23,536 nucleotides of DNA, taken from assembly GCA_910577675.1 (NCBI GenBank), contig CAJTOR010000032.1, forward strand, positions 16,045 through 39,580, written 5' to 3'. Each line of letters starts with the position of its first letter. Position 1 is the stretch's first letter. Source of the DNA: an uncultured Lachnospiraceae bacterium. Its GTDB lineage: Bacteria > Bacillota > Clostridia > Lachnospirales > Lachnospiraceae. The notes beneath the pieces are model-generated. The model made no database searches. It was given only the letters and a program-made list of their open reading frames with translations, and was not told where the DNA came from. This document shows, piece after piece, positions 1 to 7,324 of the stretch. The translations under genes were made by a program, and so were the position numbers.

Positions 1-57
1 TCGCTGTCCGACGAAGGAGGACTTTTTCCCTGGCGAATTGTGCGCATCCCCCGGAGG
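1..57 (+). repeat. Partial tandem copy of family 1 structured repeat
   Basis: These 57 bases are identical to bases 131-187, giving a 130-bp tandem period. The copy is cut by the window edge, so its 5' stem arm is not visible. It contains the 3' arm GCGAATTGTGCGC and the loop with AAGGAGG. Full identity over 57 bases suggests a recent duplication; more copies may lie to the left. Confidence 0.85.
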
Positions 58-59
58 CA

Positions 60-96
60 AAGCGCATAAATGCGCTTGGCATGTCGGAACGACATG
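60..96. other. Two perfect small hairpins between tandem repeat copies
   Basis: AAGCGCA (60-66) pairs with TGCGCTT (71-77) around a TAAA loop. CATGTCG (80-86) pairs with CGACATG (90-96) around GAA. Both are perfect 7-bp stems in the spacer between repeat copies 1 and 2. Neither is followed by a T-run, so they do not look like terminators. Neither has a counterpart near the distant copy at 15.6 kb. Confidence 0.6.
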
Positions 97-103
97 GCAT
101 AAT
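76..103 (+). promoter_or_regulatory. Possible sigma-A promoter for the leader element
   Basis: TTGGCA (76-81) and CATAAT (98-103) are separated by 16 bases. Transcription would start near 110-111, which is the first base of the GATATTAT segment that can form the closing stem of the leader RNA. The -10 lies in the left arm of the palindrome ATAATATC/GATATTAT. The distant copy has a perfect TATAAT at the same place (15579-15584) but only a poor -35. Confidence 0.4.
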
Positions 104-110
104 ATCGACA

Positions 111-247
111 GATATTATATCAGCGCCAATTCGCTGTCCGACGAAGGAGGACTTTTTCCCTGGCGAATTGTGCGCATCCCCCGGAGGGAAATAATGTCCG
201 CAAAGGCAGGGTAAGTAAGCCAAGAAATTACGTTTTCCCGGCCTTGC
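111..247 (+). ncRNA. Candidate structured leader RNA (family 1, copy 2)
   Basis: Three helices can be drawn. Closing stem: GATATTAT (111-118) with ATAATGTC (191-198), one G-U pair. Main hairpin: GCGCCAATTCGC (123-134) with GCGAATTGTGCGC (163-175), one mismatch, loop containing AAGGAGG. Third stem: GCAAAGGCAGGG (200-211) with CCCGGCCTTGC (237-247), one bulge. The same three helices can be drawn at 15592-15759 with changed bases. The CDS at 308 begins about 60 nt downstream. A palindromic mobile repeat of the REP/MITE type is the main alternative. I do not recognise it as a known riboswitch class. Confidence 0.5.
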
Positions 248-307
248 CAAATCTTGCACGGAGCCTGTATTAAACCAAAAAATCTTTAGAAAGGCATGTG
301 ATGAAAA

Positions 308-646
308 ATGTCAAATTATATCGAAATTGAAGGCGTGAGCGGCAACGAACAGAATATCATCAAGGAGGACATGAAATACCGCACTGGAAAATTCGTATGG
401 CGCGTTTCTTTTTCCGCCCCCCTAAACCCGGCGACGGTCAATAATATGAACCTTTACGTCACCGATGCCTCGGATAAGCCGCTGAAAACCTCAATCCACT
501 ATGACCCTGTTGGGAATTATATTGAGATCGAACCCCGTGAAGCCTATGTGCAGAATACATCTTATGTGCTCACAATCACAAAGAATGTGGAATCTAAGGG
601 CGGTCAGAAGCTGAAAAATGAAATGAAAGTAAGATTCCATGTCTAG
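308..646 (+). CDS. Small SbsA-like Ig-fold protein
   Basis: The 112-residue product looks like a single bacterial Ig-like domain of the SbsA/Big_5 type. It has the beta-rich pattern VSFSAPLNPATVN, then NMNLYVTD, then a final strand region SYVLTITKNVESKGG. It has no signal peptide, membrane segment or anchor, so as read it would be cytoplasmic, which is odd for a fold usually found in surface proteins. A stop codon at 302-304 fixes 308 as the first ATG in frame. The only SD-like sequence, AGAAAGG (288-294), is 13 nt away, so translation initiation looks weak. It sits downstream of the family 1 leader and converges on the next gene. It could also be a remnant of a larger surface protein. Confidence 0.7.
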   Translation: MSNYIEIEGVSGNEQNIIKEDMKYRTGKFVWRVSFSAPLNPATVNNMNLYVTDASDKPLKTSIHYDPVGNYIEIEPREAYVQNTSYVLTITKNVESKGGQKLKNEMKVRFHV

Positions 647-726
647 GACATATCAGAATACTTCTTTTTTAAAGTAGATTTATTTTCTACATCAATCAAC
701 ATCATATATACTCTGTGAAAATCAAT

Positions 727-769
727 ATGCTGCGCAAGGAAAATTTTATAAATCTTCCCCGCGCAGCAT
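727..769 (-). terminator. Hairpin terminator overlapping the stop of the TPR-AAA gene
   Basis: Perfect 9-bp arms ATGCTGCGC (727-735) and GCGCAGCAT (761-769) are extended inward by AAGGAA/TTCCCC-type pairing. On the minus strand the 3' arm is followed by ATTGATTTTC, a weak U-run. The 5' arm lies inside the last codons of the CDS ending at 746. It also lies between two convergent genes. Confidence 0.6.
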
Positions 770-3181
770 TGTAAGTTCCTCTTCCTTATATTTTCCATCC
801 ATGGCAAAACCGCGCAACATCTGCGACATGCGTTTGTCCGCCCGCTTCAGAACGGCATCCGTATAGTTTAACACCGCATCAAAAGGATTGTCCTGGTGCT
901 CCTCAATCTGGTTCCTCACCGCATAGAGGAAGCCCTCCGCCACCGACTCGGTCATAAAATACTCGTTGCTGTAAAGCATCCAAAGCGCCTGCATAAAACA
1001 GTCCTCCACCGACCACTCCGGCAAATGGACCCTGTTCGTATAGACGCGGTCAAGTTCTTCATTCCCGCGCAAAAACTGGTTCATCCGCCTGCGCTCCTCC
1101 TCTAAGATCACCGCGGTTTCCCCCGCAAAATCAGTGTTCAGTGAAAGAAGCTGCGCCGCCTTCTCGCCAGTCATCCCTGCAGCATGCTCCACAATCATCG
1201 TAGTTCCCCTAAGCTGCTGCTTTTTCACCTCGAGATCAATATGGTTAAGCTTATCTCCGCGGATCACCGCCACGCGCGGCGAGGAGATACCGCCAAGCAT
1301 CTGCGTACACTTGGCAATTGACTTGGCAAGTGTCGTCTTTCCGCTTCTTTCCTCCCCGGTCAGAATAATATTGATCGCCCTGTTTTTGTCCTCCAGAATC
1401 CGCTCCATACAAGCAAAAATTTGTCTGCGCAGATCGGGGGATGCCAAAAAACAACCAAAAAATTCTTCCACTTTCAGATTCTGCTTTTTCAGGCAGGCAT
1501 CTAAGAGCGGCGCTTCCCCCGCATAATCCACAAAAAGCTCCGGCGGATACTCATACAGCGGCTCGGGTTCTAACTCGAAAGCATCTTCCCCCGGCTCACC
1601 AGACAGCCCATAGTCCTCCGGCTGAACAAAGTCCGCAGAAGATTCCAGAATATCCTCCGACCCAGCATCCATGGCAGGTTCCAATAATGATTCCTGCTCC
1701 TGCCCCCATCTCCCTGTATCCTGCTGTGCAAAATCCGACATCGTGGAACTTTCCCCGGTGTTACCTGGAATCAGGGCACTATTTTTCTTTTCAAGGATGG
1801 ACACCAGCGCGGACAGGGGTGCAAGACCCAAAAAGTCGTCCTGCGGCAAATCCGCATCCCCCGAAAAACCCCCTTCCTCTAAATTATCAGTTTTGTAATT
1901 TTTTTCCTTCTCAACTTGTTTTTCAAACGATTTTTTCTCCGGAAAAATCACAGGAACGCGCTTTGGAACCGGCCGGAATTTCTTTGTTTCCTGCGCCTTC
2001 TGTATGGCAGCTCTCACGATTGATTCCGACTCCCCACCGCCCGTCATACGGCGGACAGCTTTTGAGAGTTCTTCCTCACTCTCCCCCTCCTCAATCATCT
2101 GCAACAATTTATCCTCAATCTCCTGCTCACGCGCTGCTTTTTCGCGCTGGAGCCTGCGCACTGCCTTCTCCGCAGCAGTTTCGCCCTTCCGGTCTGAACC
2201 TGCGGCATACCTGTCCGCCTTTTGCCCTGTTTCCCCGTCCTCGCCGTCCGTCCGCCCCTGTGCCCTTTCCCCCGGCACCTGCAGCAGGAGCTCATGCTCC
2301 CCGCCCGTCTGCATACGGATCTGGTCAGCCACCTGCATCCCCCTCAAAAGATCCATTGTATTTTGCTGTTTGACTACCTCGTCCGTAACCGCCCCGAATT
2401 CACGGGTATTCCAGATAACATCCCTGCCCTCCTCCTCATAGACAGGCTGACCGAAACGCTCCTGATTGTATTCCTCCACAGAATAGTGCGTATTGCCTTC
2501 CGGCATTGTCGCCTCCTCGATAAAGGCTTCCACCTCGCTCTTAGTCCTGCCCTCATCCACCAGCTTACGCACCTCCGCCGCGATACCGCCCTCCTGCGCC
2601 GCGCGCTTCACATACACTGCGCGCAATCCCCTCGCGCGCTCCACATACATGCCGCTGCCAAACCACAGAATAATATCGTTGCACAGGGAAACACATTGTT
2701 CGGGCTGCCTGTTTTTCCAGTAGAGCTTTGCCAGCTCATAAGCCCAATCCTCCATAAAATTTTCTGCTTTTAGCTGTTCTAAATCGTATATTAAAACCTC
2801 ATTATCCTCCCCGCGCAGCCTGTCAATATGGTAGCGGAAAATATGCCTGTAAAAATCTCCCGGTGCCATCTGTGCAAAATCGCGCAAATAGGATTCTGCC
2901 ATATCAGGCATAGAAAGTTTCAGACAGAGATTAATCAGGTGGATCAGTATCCTCCTCGTCCTGCTCTTTAAATAAATCTGTTCATAATAGACAAGCGCAG
3001 TATCATAGATTCCCTTCTTGTCATAAGCCTCCGCAACCACACTTAAATCCGCGGCGCTTTTGATCCTCGCAGAATCCACTGTCTTCGCTATTTCCAGTGC
3101 CGCATCATATTTCTTCGCTTCCAGCGCGCGCCTTATTTTTTCAATTTTTACGGAATTACTGCTCCTGTCCATACCAATCAT
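746..3181 (-). CDS. TPR protein with CbbX/SpoVK-like AAA ATPase domain
   Basis: The 811-residue protein has three parts. Residues 1 to about 185 are helical and TPR-like (for example AYDKKGIYDTALVYYEQIY). Residues 190-555 are a highly charged, low-complexity linker. The C-terminal 250 residues are an AAA-type domain with Walker A GEERSGKT near residue 610. The block ELDRVYTNRVHLPEWSVEDC resembles the arginine-finger region of the CbbX/SpoVK family. The Walker B position reads MIVEHA rather than a clean DE pair, so ATP hydrolysis may be impaired. There are no membrane segments, so it should be cytoplasmic. It follows the ABC ATPase gene by 56 nt and is probably cotranscribed. Starts at 3181 or 3172 are both possible; neither has a strong SD. 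The function is unknown. Confidence 0.8.
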   Translation of the reverse strand: MIGMDRSSNSVKIEKIRRALEAKKYDAALEIAKTVDSARIKSAADLSVVAEAYDKKGIYDTALVYYEQIYLKSRTRRILIHLINLCLKLSMPDMAESYLRDFAQMAPGDFYRHIFRYHIDRLRGEDNEVLIYDLEQLKAENFMEDWAYELAKLYWKNRQPEQCVSLCNDIILWFGSGMYVERARGLRAVYVKRAAQEGGIAAEVRKLVDEGRTKSEVEAFIEEATMPEGNTHYSVEEYNQERFGQPVYEEEGRDVIWNTREFGAVTDEVVKQQNTMDLLRGMQVADQIRMQTGGEHELLLQVPGERAQGRTDGEDGETGQKADRYAAGSDRKGETAAEKAVRRLQREKAAREQEIEDKLLQMIEEGESEEELSKAVRRMTGGGESESIVRAAIQKAQETKKFRPVPKRVPVIFPEKKSFEKQVEKEKNYKTDNLEEGGFSGDADLPQDDFLGLAPLSALVSILEKKNSALIPGNTGESSTMSDFAQQDTGRWGQEQESLLEPAMDAGSEDILESSADFVQPEDYGLSGEPGEDAFELEPEPLYEYPPELFVDYAGEAPLLDACLKKQNLKVEEFFGCFLASPDLRRQIFACMERILEDKNRAINIILTGEERSGKTTLAKSIAKCTQMLGGISSPRVAVIRGDKLNHIDLEVKKQQLRGTTMIVEHAAGMTGEKAAQLLSLNTDFAGETAVILEEERRRMNQFLRGNEELDRVYTNRVHLPEWSVEDCFMQALWMLYSNEYFMTESVAEGFLYAVRNQIEEHQDNPFDAVLNYTDAVLKRADKRMSQMLRGFAMDGKYKEEELTMLRGEDL

Positions 3182-3186
3182 CCAAT

Positions 3187-3225
3187 CCGAAGCGTCCCTG
3201 CCATCGGCTCCCTGTGACGCTCCGG
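3187..3225 (-). promoter_or_regulatory. Intercistronic hairpin just before the TPR-AAA start
   Basis: On the minus strand CCGGAGCGTC (3225-3216) pairs with GACGCTTCGG (3196-3187): 10 bp including one G-U pair. It fills most of the 56-nt gap between the ABC ATPase stop and the next start and ends 5 nt before the ATG at 3181. There is no T-run, so it is not a standard terminator. It may limit translation of the downstream gene or mark an RNA processing site. Confidence 0.5.
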
Positions 3226-3237
3226 CACAAACAGCCC

Positions 3238-3981
3238 CTATTCATCTATCTCCTCAAAAATACTGTTATAAAACTGTTCCAGTGTCAGTTTCCTCTTCCC
3301 CGTGCCAAGCGCTTCCTTTAACGGCATGCTGCAAACGGTATGCCCGCCGTCAAGTACGCAGATGCTGTCGCAAACCCTCTCGACTTCATCCATCCGGTGC
3401 CCGACATAAACTACCGCCGCTCCCCTGTCTGCAAGTTCCCGCACCACCTTTAAAATCAGGTTTCTCGACTGGATGTCAACACCCTCCGTCGGCTCATCCA
3501 AAACCAGAAGTTCCGGCTCCCTCAAAAGCGCCACCGCAATATTGAGCCGCCGCTTCATTCCCCCGGAGTACTCCCCGACACGCATTTTCAACACTTCGTC
3601 CCCAAGTCCCACCATCGCGGCGGATACATTAATCCTCTCCTTTAGCCTGCCCCCGCGGATTTTGCCCGCCCGCCCAAAAAACCTCAGGTTTTCCAGTCCG
3701 CTCACAGACTCATAAAGTGCAATCTCCTGCGGGACATAGCCCAGTTTTTCACGCAGGATGCGGGGATTTTTGCGGATATCTTCACCCTGGAAAATAATCT
3801 GCCCTTCATCCGGCTTAATCAGGGTTGCAATCATGGAAACCGTGGTGGACTTCCCCGCGCCGTTCGTCCCGATCAGCCCAAGCACTTCCCCGGGCGCAAG
3901 GCAAAAGGAAAGCCCGTCCACCGCTTTCTTTCCCCGGTAACTTTTTGACACTCCCTTTACACTAAGACATACACCATCCAT
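3238..3981 (-). CDS. ABC transporter-type ATP-binding protein
   Basis: This is a 247-residue single ABC ATPase. Walker A is GTNGAGKST (38-46), the Q-loop VPQ has Q85, the signature is YSGGM (138-142), Walker B is LLVLDEPT (158-165) and the H-loop histidine is H195. It resembles the drug- or polysaccharide-export type (CcmA-like) rather than importers. No permease is encoded next to it: the downstream gene has no membrane segments. Its partner is therefore elsewhere or unusual. I chose the ATG at 3981 because AGGAAGGA lies 9 nt upstream, and because the alternative ATG at 4008 lies inside the -10 box of a near-consensus promoter and could not be in that transcript. Confidence 0.9.
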   Translation of the reverse strand: MDGVCLSVKGVSKSYRGKKAVDGLSFCLAPGEVLGLIGTNGAGKSTTVSMIATLIKPDEGQIIFQGEDIRKNPRILREKLGYVPQEIALYESVSGLENLRFFGRAGKIRGGRLKERINVSAAMVGLGDEVLKMRVGEYSGGMKRRLNIAVALLREPELLVLDEPTEGVDIQSRNLILKVVRELADRGAAVVYVGHRMDEVERVCDSICVLDGGHTVCSMPLKEALGTGKRKLTLEQFYNSIFEEIDE

Positions 3982-4006
3982 CCGGCACCATCCTTCCTCT
4001 TTTGCC

Positions 4007-4035
4007 ATTATACAACCTTTTTCACAGAAAATCAA
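4007..4035 (-). promoter_or_regulatory. Sigma-A promoter of the ABC ATPase gene
   Basis: On the minus strand TTGATT (4035-4030), a 17-base spacer and a perfect TATAAT (4012-4007). The predicted start is near 4000, giving a short leader of about 19 nt before the ATG at 3981. The longer open frame continues upstream through the promoter but is not expected to be translated. Confidence 0.75.
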
Positions 4036-4141
4036 AGATTTCCTGCTAAACTGAGGAGGAATATATTCAAGTTTCTCCGCATTGACTCTGCTGTGATAAT
4101 CCACTACCACGGGGGGCGTACCCCTCGCTGGCACAATAAGC

Positions 4142-4212
4142 AAAAAAACGCAGTATCACAAGGGAAACATACCCCCATCCGGATCGGCATATTTCCACTC
4201 GCGGTACTGCGT
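4142..4212 (-). terminator. Long bipartite hairpin terminator after the Crp-domain gene
   Basis: Outer arms ACGCAGTA and TACTGCGT enclose CGAG/CTTG and an 11-bp inner stem GGAAATATGCC with GGGTATGTTTCC (G-U pairs allowed). The 3' arm is followed on the minus strand by seven T. The length, about 65 nt, and the stacked stems are much more elaborate than a usual terminator. It ends about 50 nt downstream of the stop at 4265. Confidence 0.75.
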
Positions 4213-4264
4213 CAGGCTTACAGCCTGCAAACAGATAATATTTTTTTGGCGGTGAGCCGGCACT

Positions 4265-6595
4265 TTAGTTTTCCTGAAAATAGCGCATGGTTTCAAGCAC
4301 TTCCGGCGGAACCTCGGTCTTGCCGTCCTTGACAATCTGACGGATACGCATATCAAGCTCATGCGCATTCTTTGCGCGCTCCCTCTCCGGTTTTGCAAGC
4401 GCTTCCTCAAACATTGGCTGCCCCGCCAACTTCTGGCGCACCGGCTTTGCAAACGGGCAGTACATCGCTAAGATATCCCTGGCGGTCTTGTTCAAACGGA
4501 TTGCACCGCTCGATTCATTGCGCACCCACAACTCGTAATCCATCGTAAATATCTCGCGCGAATTGTTCTTCCCCTTCTGAATCTGGATCTTTAATTTTTC
4601 TTTCTTCTCCTCGGAGAGATCATGGTTCTTGCGGTAAAATTGCAGGTAATCACAGTATTCCGATGTGAGCGAGCGGTACTTGATATTATTCCAGCTTCCG
4701 CCCTGTAAGAAACGGCAGAGTTCCCAGCGGTACCGCCCGAGCGTCTTGACCATCGCACCTTCTAAGTCTTCCTCAAAGAAGGCAGGGAAAATAAAACGTC
4801 CGGAGGATTCCCTGCGCTTGCAGGAACATTCCTGCCACATAGAAGGGCGCGACCCAACCGTCGGCATCAGGATTATGTCCGGGTAGTATTCCTTCATGAT
4901 ATAGATCTTATCAATCCCTTTATCCGGTCTTGAGTACAGCACATCGCGGTAGAAGACGCTGTAATCAATTTTCTTTAAGCGCATGATAACCGAATCAAGT
5001 TTTTCTACTGTAAGTGCAGTGCGCTCAAGCTCCTGCATAATCATTTCCTGGTAGAGTACCGGCATGAAAGTGCTGATCTGTCCATTGACAATACGGTTGT
5101 TGGACTGGAACATATTGCGCACTTCGTAGTGCAGCTTTTCTTTCTGGTTTACCATCATCTGCTTTTCCTGCGCTTCGGTAATCTGGCTTGATTTACGCAT
5201 ACCGCGCACATACTCCGTAAAGTCCTCGTCCATCTCACTTTTAGATGGCTCGCGCTTGCCGCTGTAAACAGCCTCAAGCCATTCACGCACCGTGTAGACC
5301 TTCCCATCCTTACCGTATGTCCCCGTAAATTTCACGCCCGCACGCGAAACCAGATAATTCAGAGTATCCTTATTTAACAGTTTTTCACTCACATATCCGA
5401 AATTCAGGAAAAGTTCAACTGCTATCGGCAAATCGAATTTATTATACGCGCGGATAAAAGTTTCCTCATAAAGCTCATAGAACAAAACGGAGATCCCGCG
5501 CCGCAGTGTCCTCGCATCATCCTCCGTCCCCGTGCGGTTTGTAGACTGCTCAAACTCGTTAATAAGTTTTTTGAATTTCTCCGCTTTTTCTGCATCGAAA
5601 CCGGAATATTTTAAAATCTGGTCAAGCGACCCGGAAAGCTCGCTGAGCCGCTCCGCGCTCTTTGTTTCCTCCGGTGCCATCTCCTCCGGCTGTTCGCCGC
5701 TCAAAAGAGCCACATAGAGTTTCTCGATCTTCTCCCTGTCCACCCTCGGCGTGCGCCCCGTCTTTTTTTCGATCAGGTTTTCCAGTGCATTAATCTGCGC
5801 CATGCACTCGTCCACCCACTTCCCGGAAGTTTTCTCCTCCTCGCGGCCCGATGTTTTAAGTGCAAATCCGACAAGCGCCTGGAAAAGACCGCTCGCGCCA
5901 TCCTCCCCAACCAGATGCCCTAAAAGCTCCTCCAAATACTGCGCAGCATCGCCGCATTCAAGCACCAGCTCTGCTAATACTCCCGATGCCTGCTCCAAAG
6001 GAAAGAGCGCTATCCCTGCGCCGTAACCGTAAAAACTTTTCATCACGTCCACAGGCACCGCCGCACTCTCCAGATAAAAACCAAGTTTTTTCGGGTCAAT
6101 CAGGGTATTTAAATCGAGCGGGGCAAGCTTCTCAATCTCCGGCTGCCGCATTGTGCCAAGGTTAACCTGTGTCGAAAGTGCTATGTAATCCTTGTAAGTA
6201 TTTGTGATCCACTCAAAGCTTGCCTGAGCCTGTTTCTTAAATTCAAACCTCGCGCGATACAGATTATTGATAATGCGTATCGCCGAATACATCAGCAGGC
6301 CGCGGTAATCCTTATTCATGTTCAGGATGCGGTCAACGGTTGAAACCCCGTCAGCCGGGAATGCATAGATCACGGTATCGTCCACCGCGGCGCAGTTGCT
6401 AAGCGCCTTGCCCATATACAGATCCTGCACGCCAAGGAAACACCCGTTCCCCAAAACAATGCGGCTCCCCTCGTTATAAAGTTCCACACAGCCCTTTAAC
6501 ACGACACAGACATAACGTATCGCCTCGCCCTCCGCGTAGATTACCGTCCCTTTCTGGACTTCATTCATCTGATTCATTTTCAATCCTATATCCAT
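4265..6595 (-). CDS. Large protein with N-terminal Crp-like cyclic-nucleotide-binding fold
   Basis: The product is about 776 residues. Residues 10-125 look like a Crp-type beta-roll: a QKGTVIYAEGEAIRYVCVVL block, then VELYNEG, then a GNGCFLG loop. The acidic residue and arginine that bind the cyclic nucleotide phosphate in classical members are not evident; the region reads LGVQDL...LSNCAA. It may sense another ligand or none. The remaining 650 residues are helical and charged, with no HTH, membrane or enzymatic motif that I recognise. It is probably a cytoplasmic sensor or scaffold. The ATG at 6595 follows AAAGGG at 9 nt; the ATG at 6577 follows AGGA at 6 nt and is equally plausible. The frame stays open to a GTG at 6655 with no SD. 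It is separated from the ABC ATPase gene by a strong terminator. Confidence 0.8.
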   Translation of the reverse strand: MDIGLKMNQMNEVQKGTVIYAEGEAIRYVCVVLKGCVELYNEGSRIVLGNGCFLGVQDLYMGKALSNCAAVDDTVIYAFPADGVSTVDRILNMNKDYRGLLMYSAIRIINNLYRARFEFKKQAQASFEWITNTYKDYIALSTQVNLGTMRQPEIEKLAPLDLNTLIDPKKLGFYLESAAVPVDVMKSFYGYGAGIALFPLEQASGVLAELVLECGDAAQYLEELLGHLVGEDGASGLFQALVGFALKTSGREEEKTSGKWVDECMAQINALENLIEKKTGRTPRVDREKIEKLYVALLSGEQPEEMAPEETKSAERLSELSGSLDQILKYSGFDAEKAEKFKKLINEFEQSTNRTGTEDDARTLRRGISVLFYELYEETFIRAYNKFDLPIAVELFLNFGYVSEKLLNKDTLNYLVSRAGVKFTGTYGKDGKVYTVREWLEAVYSGKREPSKSEMDEDFTEYVRGMRKSSQITEAQEKQMMVNQKEKLHYEVRNMFQSNNRIVNGQISTFMPVLYQEMIMQELERTALTVEKLDSVIMRLKKIDYSVFYRDVLYSRPDKGIDKIYIMKEYYPDIILMPTVGSRPSMWQECSCKRRESSGRFIFPAFFEEDLEGAMVKTLGRYRWELCRFLQGGSWNNIKYRSLTSEYCDYLQFYRKNHDLSEEKKEKLKIQIQKGKNNSREIFTMDYELWVRNESSGAIRLNKTARDILAMYCPFAKPVRQKLAGQPMFEEALAKPERERAKNAHELDMRIRQIVKDGKTEVPPEVLETMRYFQEN

Positions 6596-6626
6596 TCCGC
6601 TTAGCCCTTTCCAAATACCTTCTAAT

Positions 6627-6692
6627 CTAAAGGCAGCACCTATGCCTTCCACCACATCGACGCAAAAGACCGCTGCCCGGTTCTGTGGACAT
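6627..6692 (-). CDS. Possible 21-codon leader peptide
   Basis: AGGAG (6706-6702) lies 9 nt before an ATG at 6692. The frame runs 21 codons to TAG, ending 31 nt before the main start at 6595. This ribosome site is better than those of the main gene. The peptide is Cys/Arg-rich near its end (LLRRCGGRHRCCL). With the promoter at 6714 the SD would be at the extreme 5' end of the mRNA. It could be chance. Confidence 0.25.
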   Translation of the reverse strand: MSTEPGSGLLRRCGGRHRCCL

Positions 6693-6713
6693 ACAAAAAA
6701 ACTCCTAAATACT

Positions 6714-6742
6714 ATTATATACGAAAGTTGGGAATAGGAAAA
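6714..6742 (-). promoter_or_regulatory. Probable promoter of the Crp-domain gene
   Basis: A perfect TATAAT (6719-6714) on the minus strand with a weak -35, TTTTCC (6742-6737), at a 17-base spacing. Transcription would start near 6707, about 110 nt before the CDS. The weak -35 would suit a promoter that needs an activator. Confidence 0.45.
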
Positions 6743-6858
6743 GAAGAATTTCGAAAAAAATTGAAAAAGTCGGGAAAGAATTGGGCAAATATCCTAAAAT
6801 ATTAAATATTTTCCCATTCCCATCTTATTCAGCCAGATGGTTTTTCACGAAAAACATC

Positions 6859-7239
6859 CTACTCAATATATCTTACAGGCATAAAATCATTAAAAAGCCA
6901 TTGTTCCAACTTCTCAACTACTTCCTTTTTGCTGCGCGATGAAAACTCAAGCAGCGGCTGCTCCCAGTTCCCGTTTAACACCGCCCGCAGACAAAAACAT
7001 CCGGCGGGGTCACCGTCCGGATACCAGCCAAGGTCAATGCCAAGCCTTTGTTTCTCGATCTGATGGTTTCGCTTTCGTTTTACATCCGTATATAAATAAA
7101 GGATGTCCTGCGTAAATAAAAAAAGCCAGTCCCGATCTTCCGGCGGCAGTTCCTCGGGTTCCAAATCTTCCAGTTTGTGGAACATTACAGTCCATCCCCC
7201 CGGAATCCTAAGTGGCTGCAAACGTTTCCAGTAAGGCAT
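6859..7239 (-). CDS. Hypothetical protein, 126 aa
   Basis: This small soluble protein has no signal peptide or membrane segment. It is rich in Trp, Leu and acidic residues: the N-terminus has PGGWTVMFHKLEDLEPEELP and the C-terminus has an amphipathic helix KKEVVEKLEQWLFNDF. I do not recognise the family. The start at 7239 is supported by a very strong GGGGAGGGG a few bases upstream. It lies 85 nt downstream of the SRP RNA on the same strand, with no clear terminator between, so it may be partly transcribed from the SRP promoter. A hairpin at about 6836-6857 (GTTTTTC/GAAAAAC) follows its stop. Confidence 0.65.
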   Translation of the reverse strand: MPYWKRLQPLRIPGGWTVMFHKLEDLEPEELPPEDRDWLFLFTQDILYLYTDVKRKRNHQIEKQRLGIDLGWYPDGDPAGCFCLRAVLNGNWEQPLLEFSSRSKKEVVEKLEQWLFNDFMPVRYIE

Positions 7240-7324
7240 GTTCCCCTCCCCTTTATATGTAAATCAGTTTTATTGTGATCAACTAATCTGCACACACACT
7301 TTTTATCTTTCCATAGTTATAATA

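Noticed and set aside
200..247. Possible c-di-GMP (GEMM) riboswitch because of GCAAAGGC
   Set aside because: The conserved GEMM core and its tetraloop arrangement are missing.
1441..2373. A 310-codon plus-strand frame rich in Pro and His
   Set aside because: It lies opposite the low-complexity linker of the TPR-AAA gene, has no ribosome site and shows no family pattern. It is a shadow of biased codon use.
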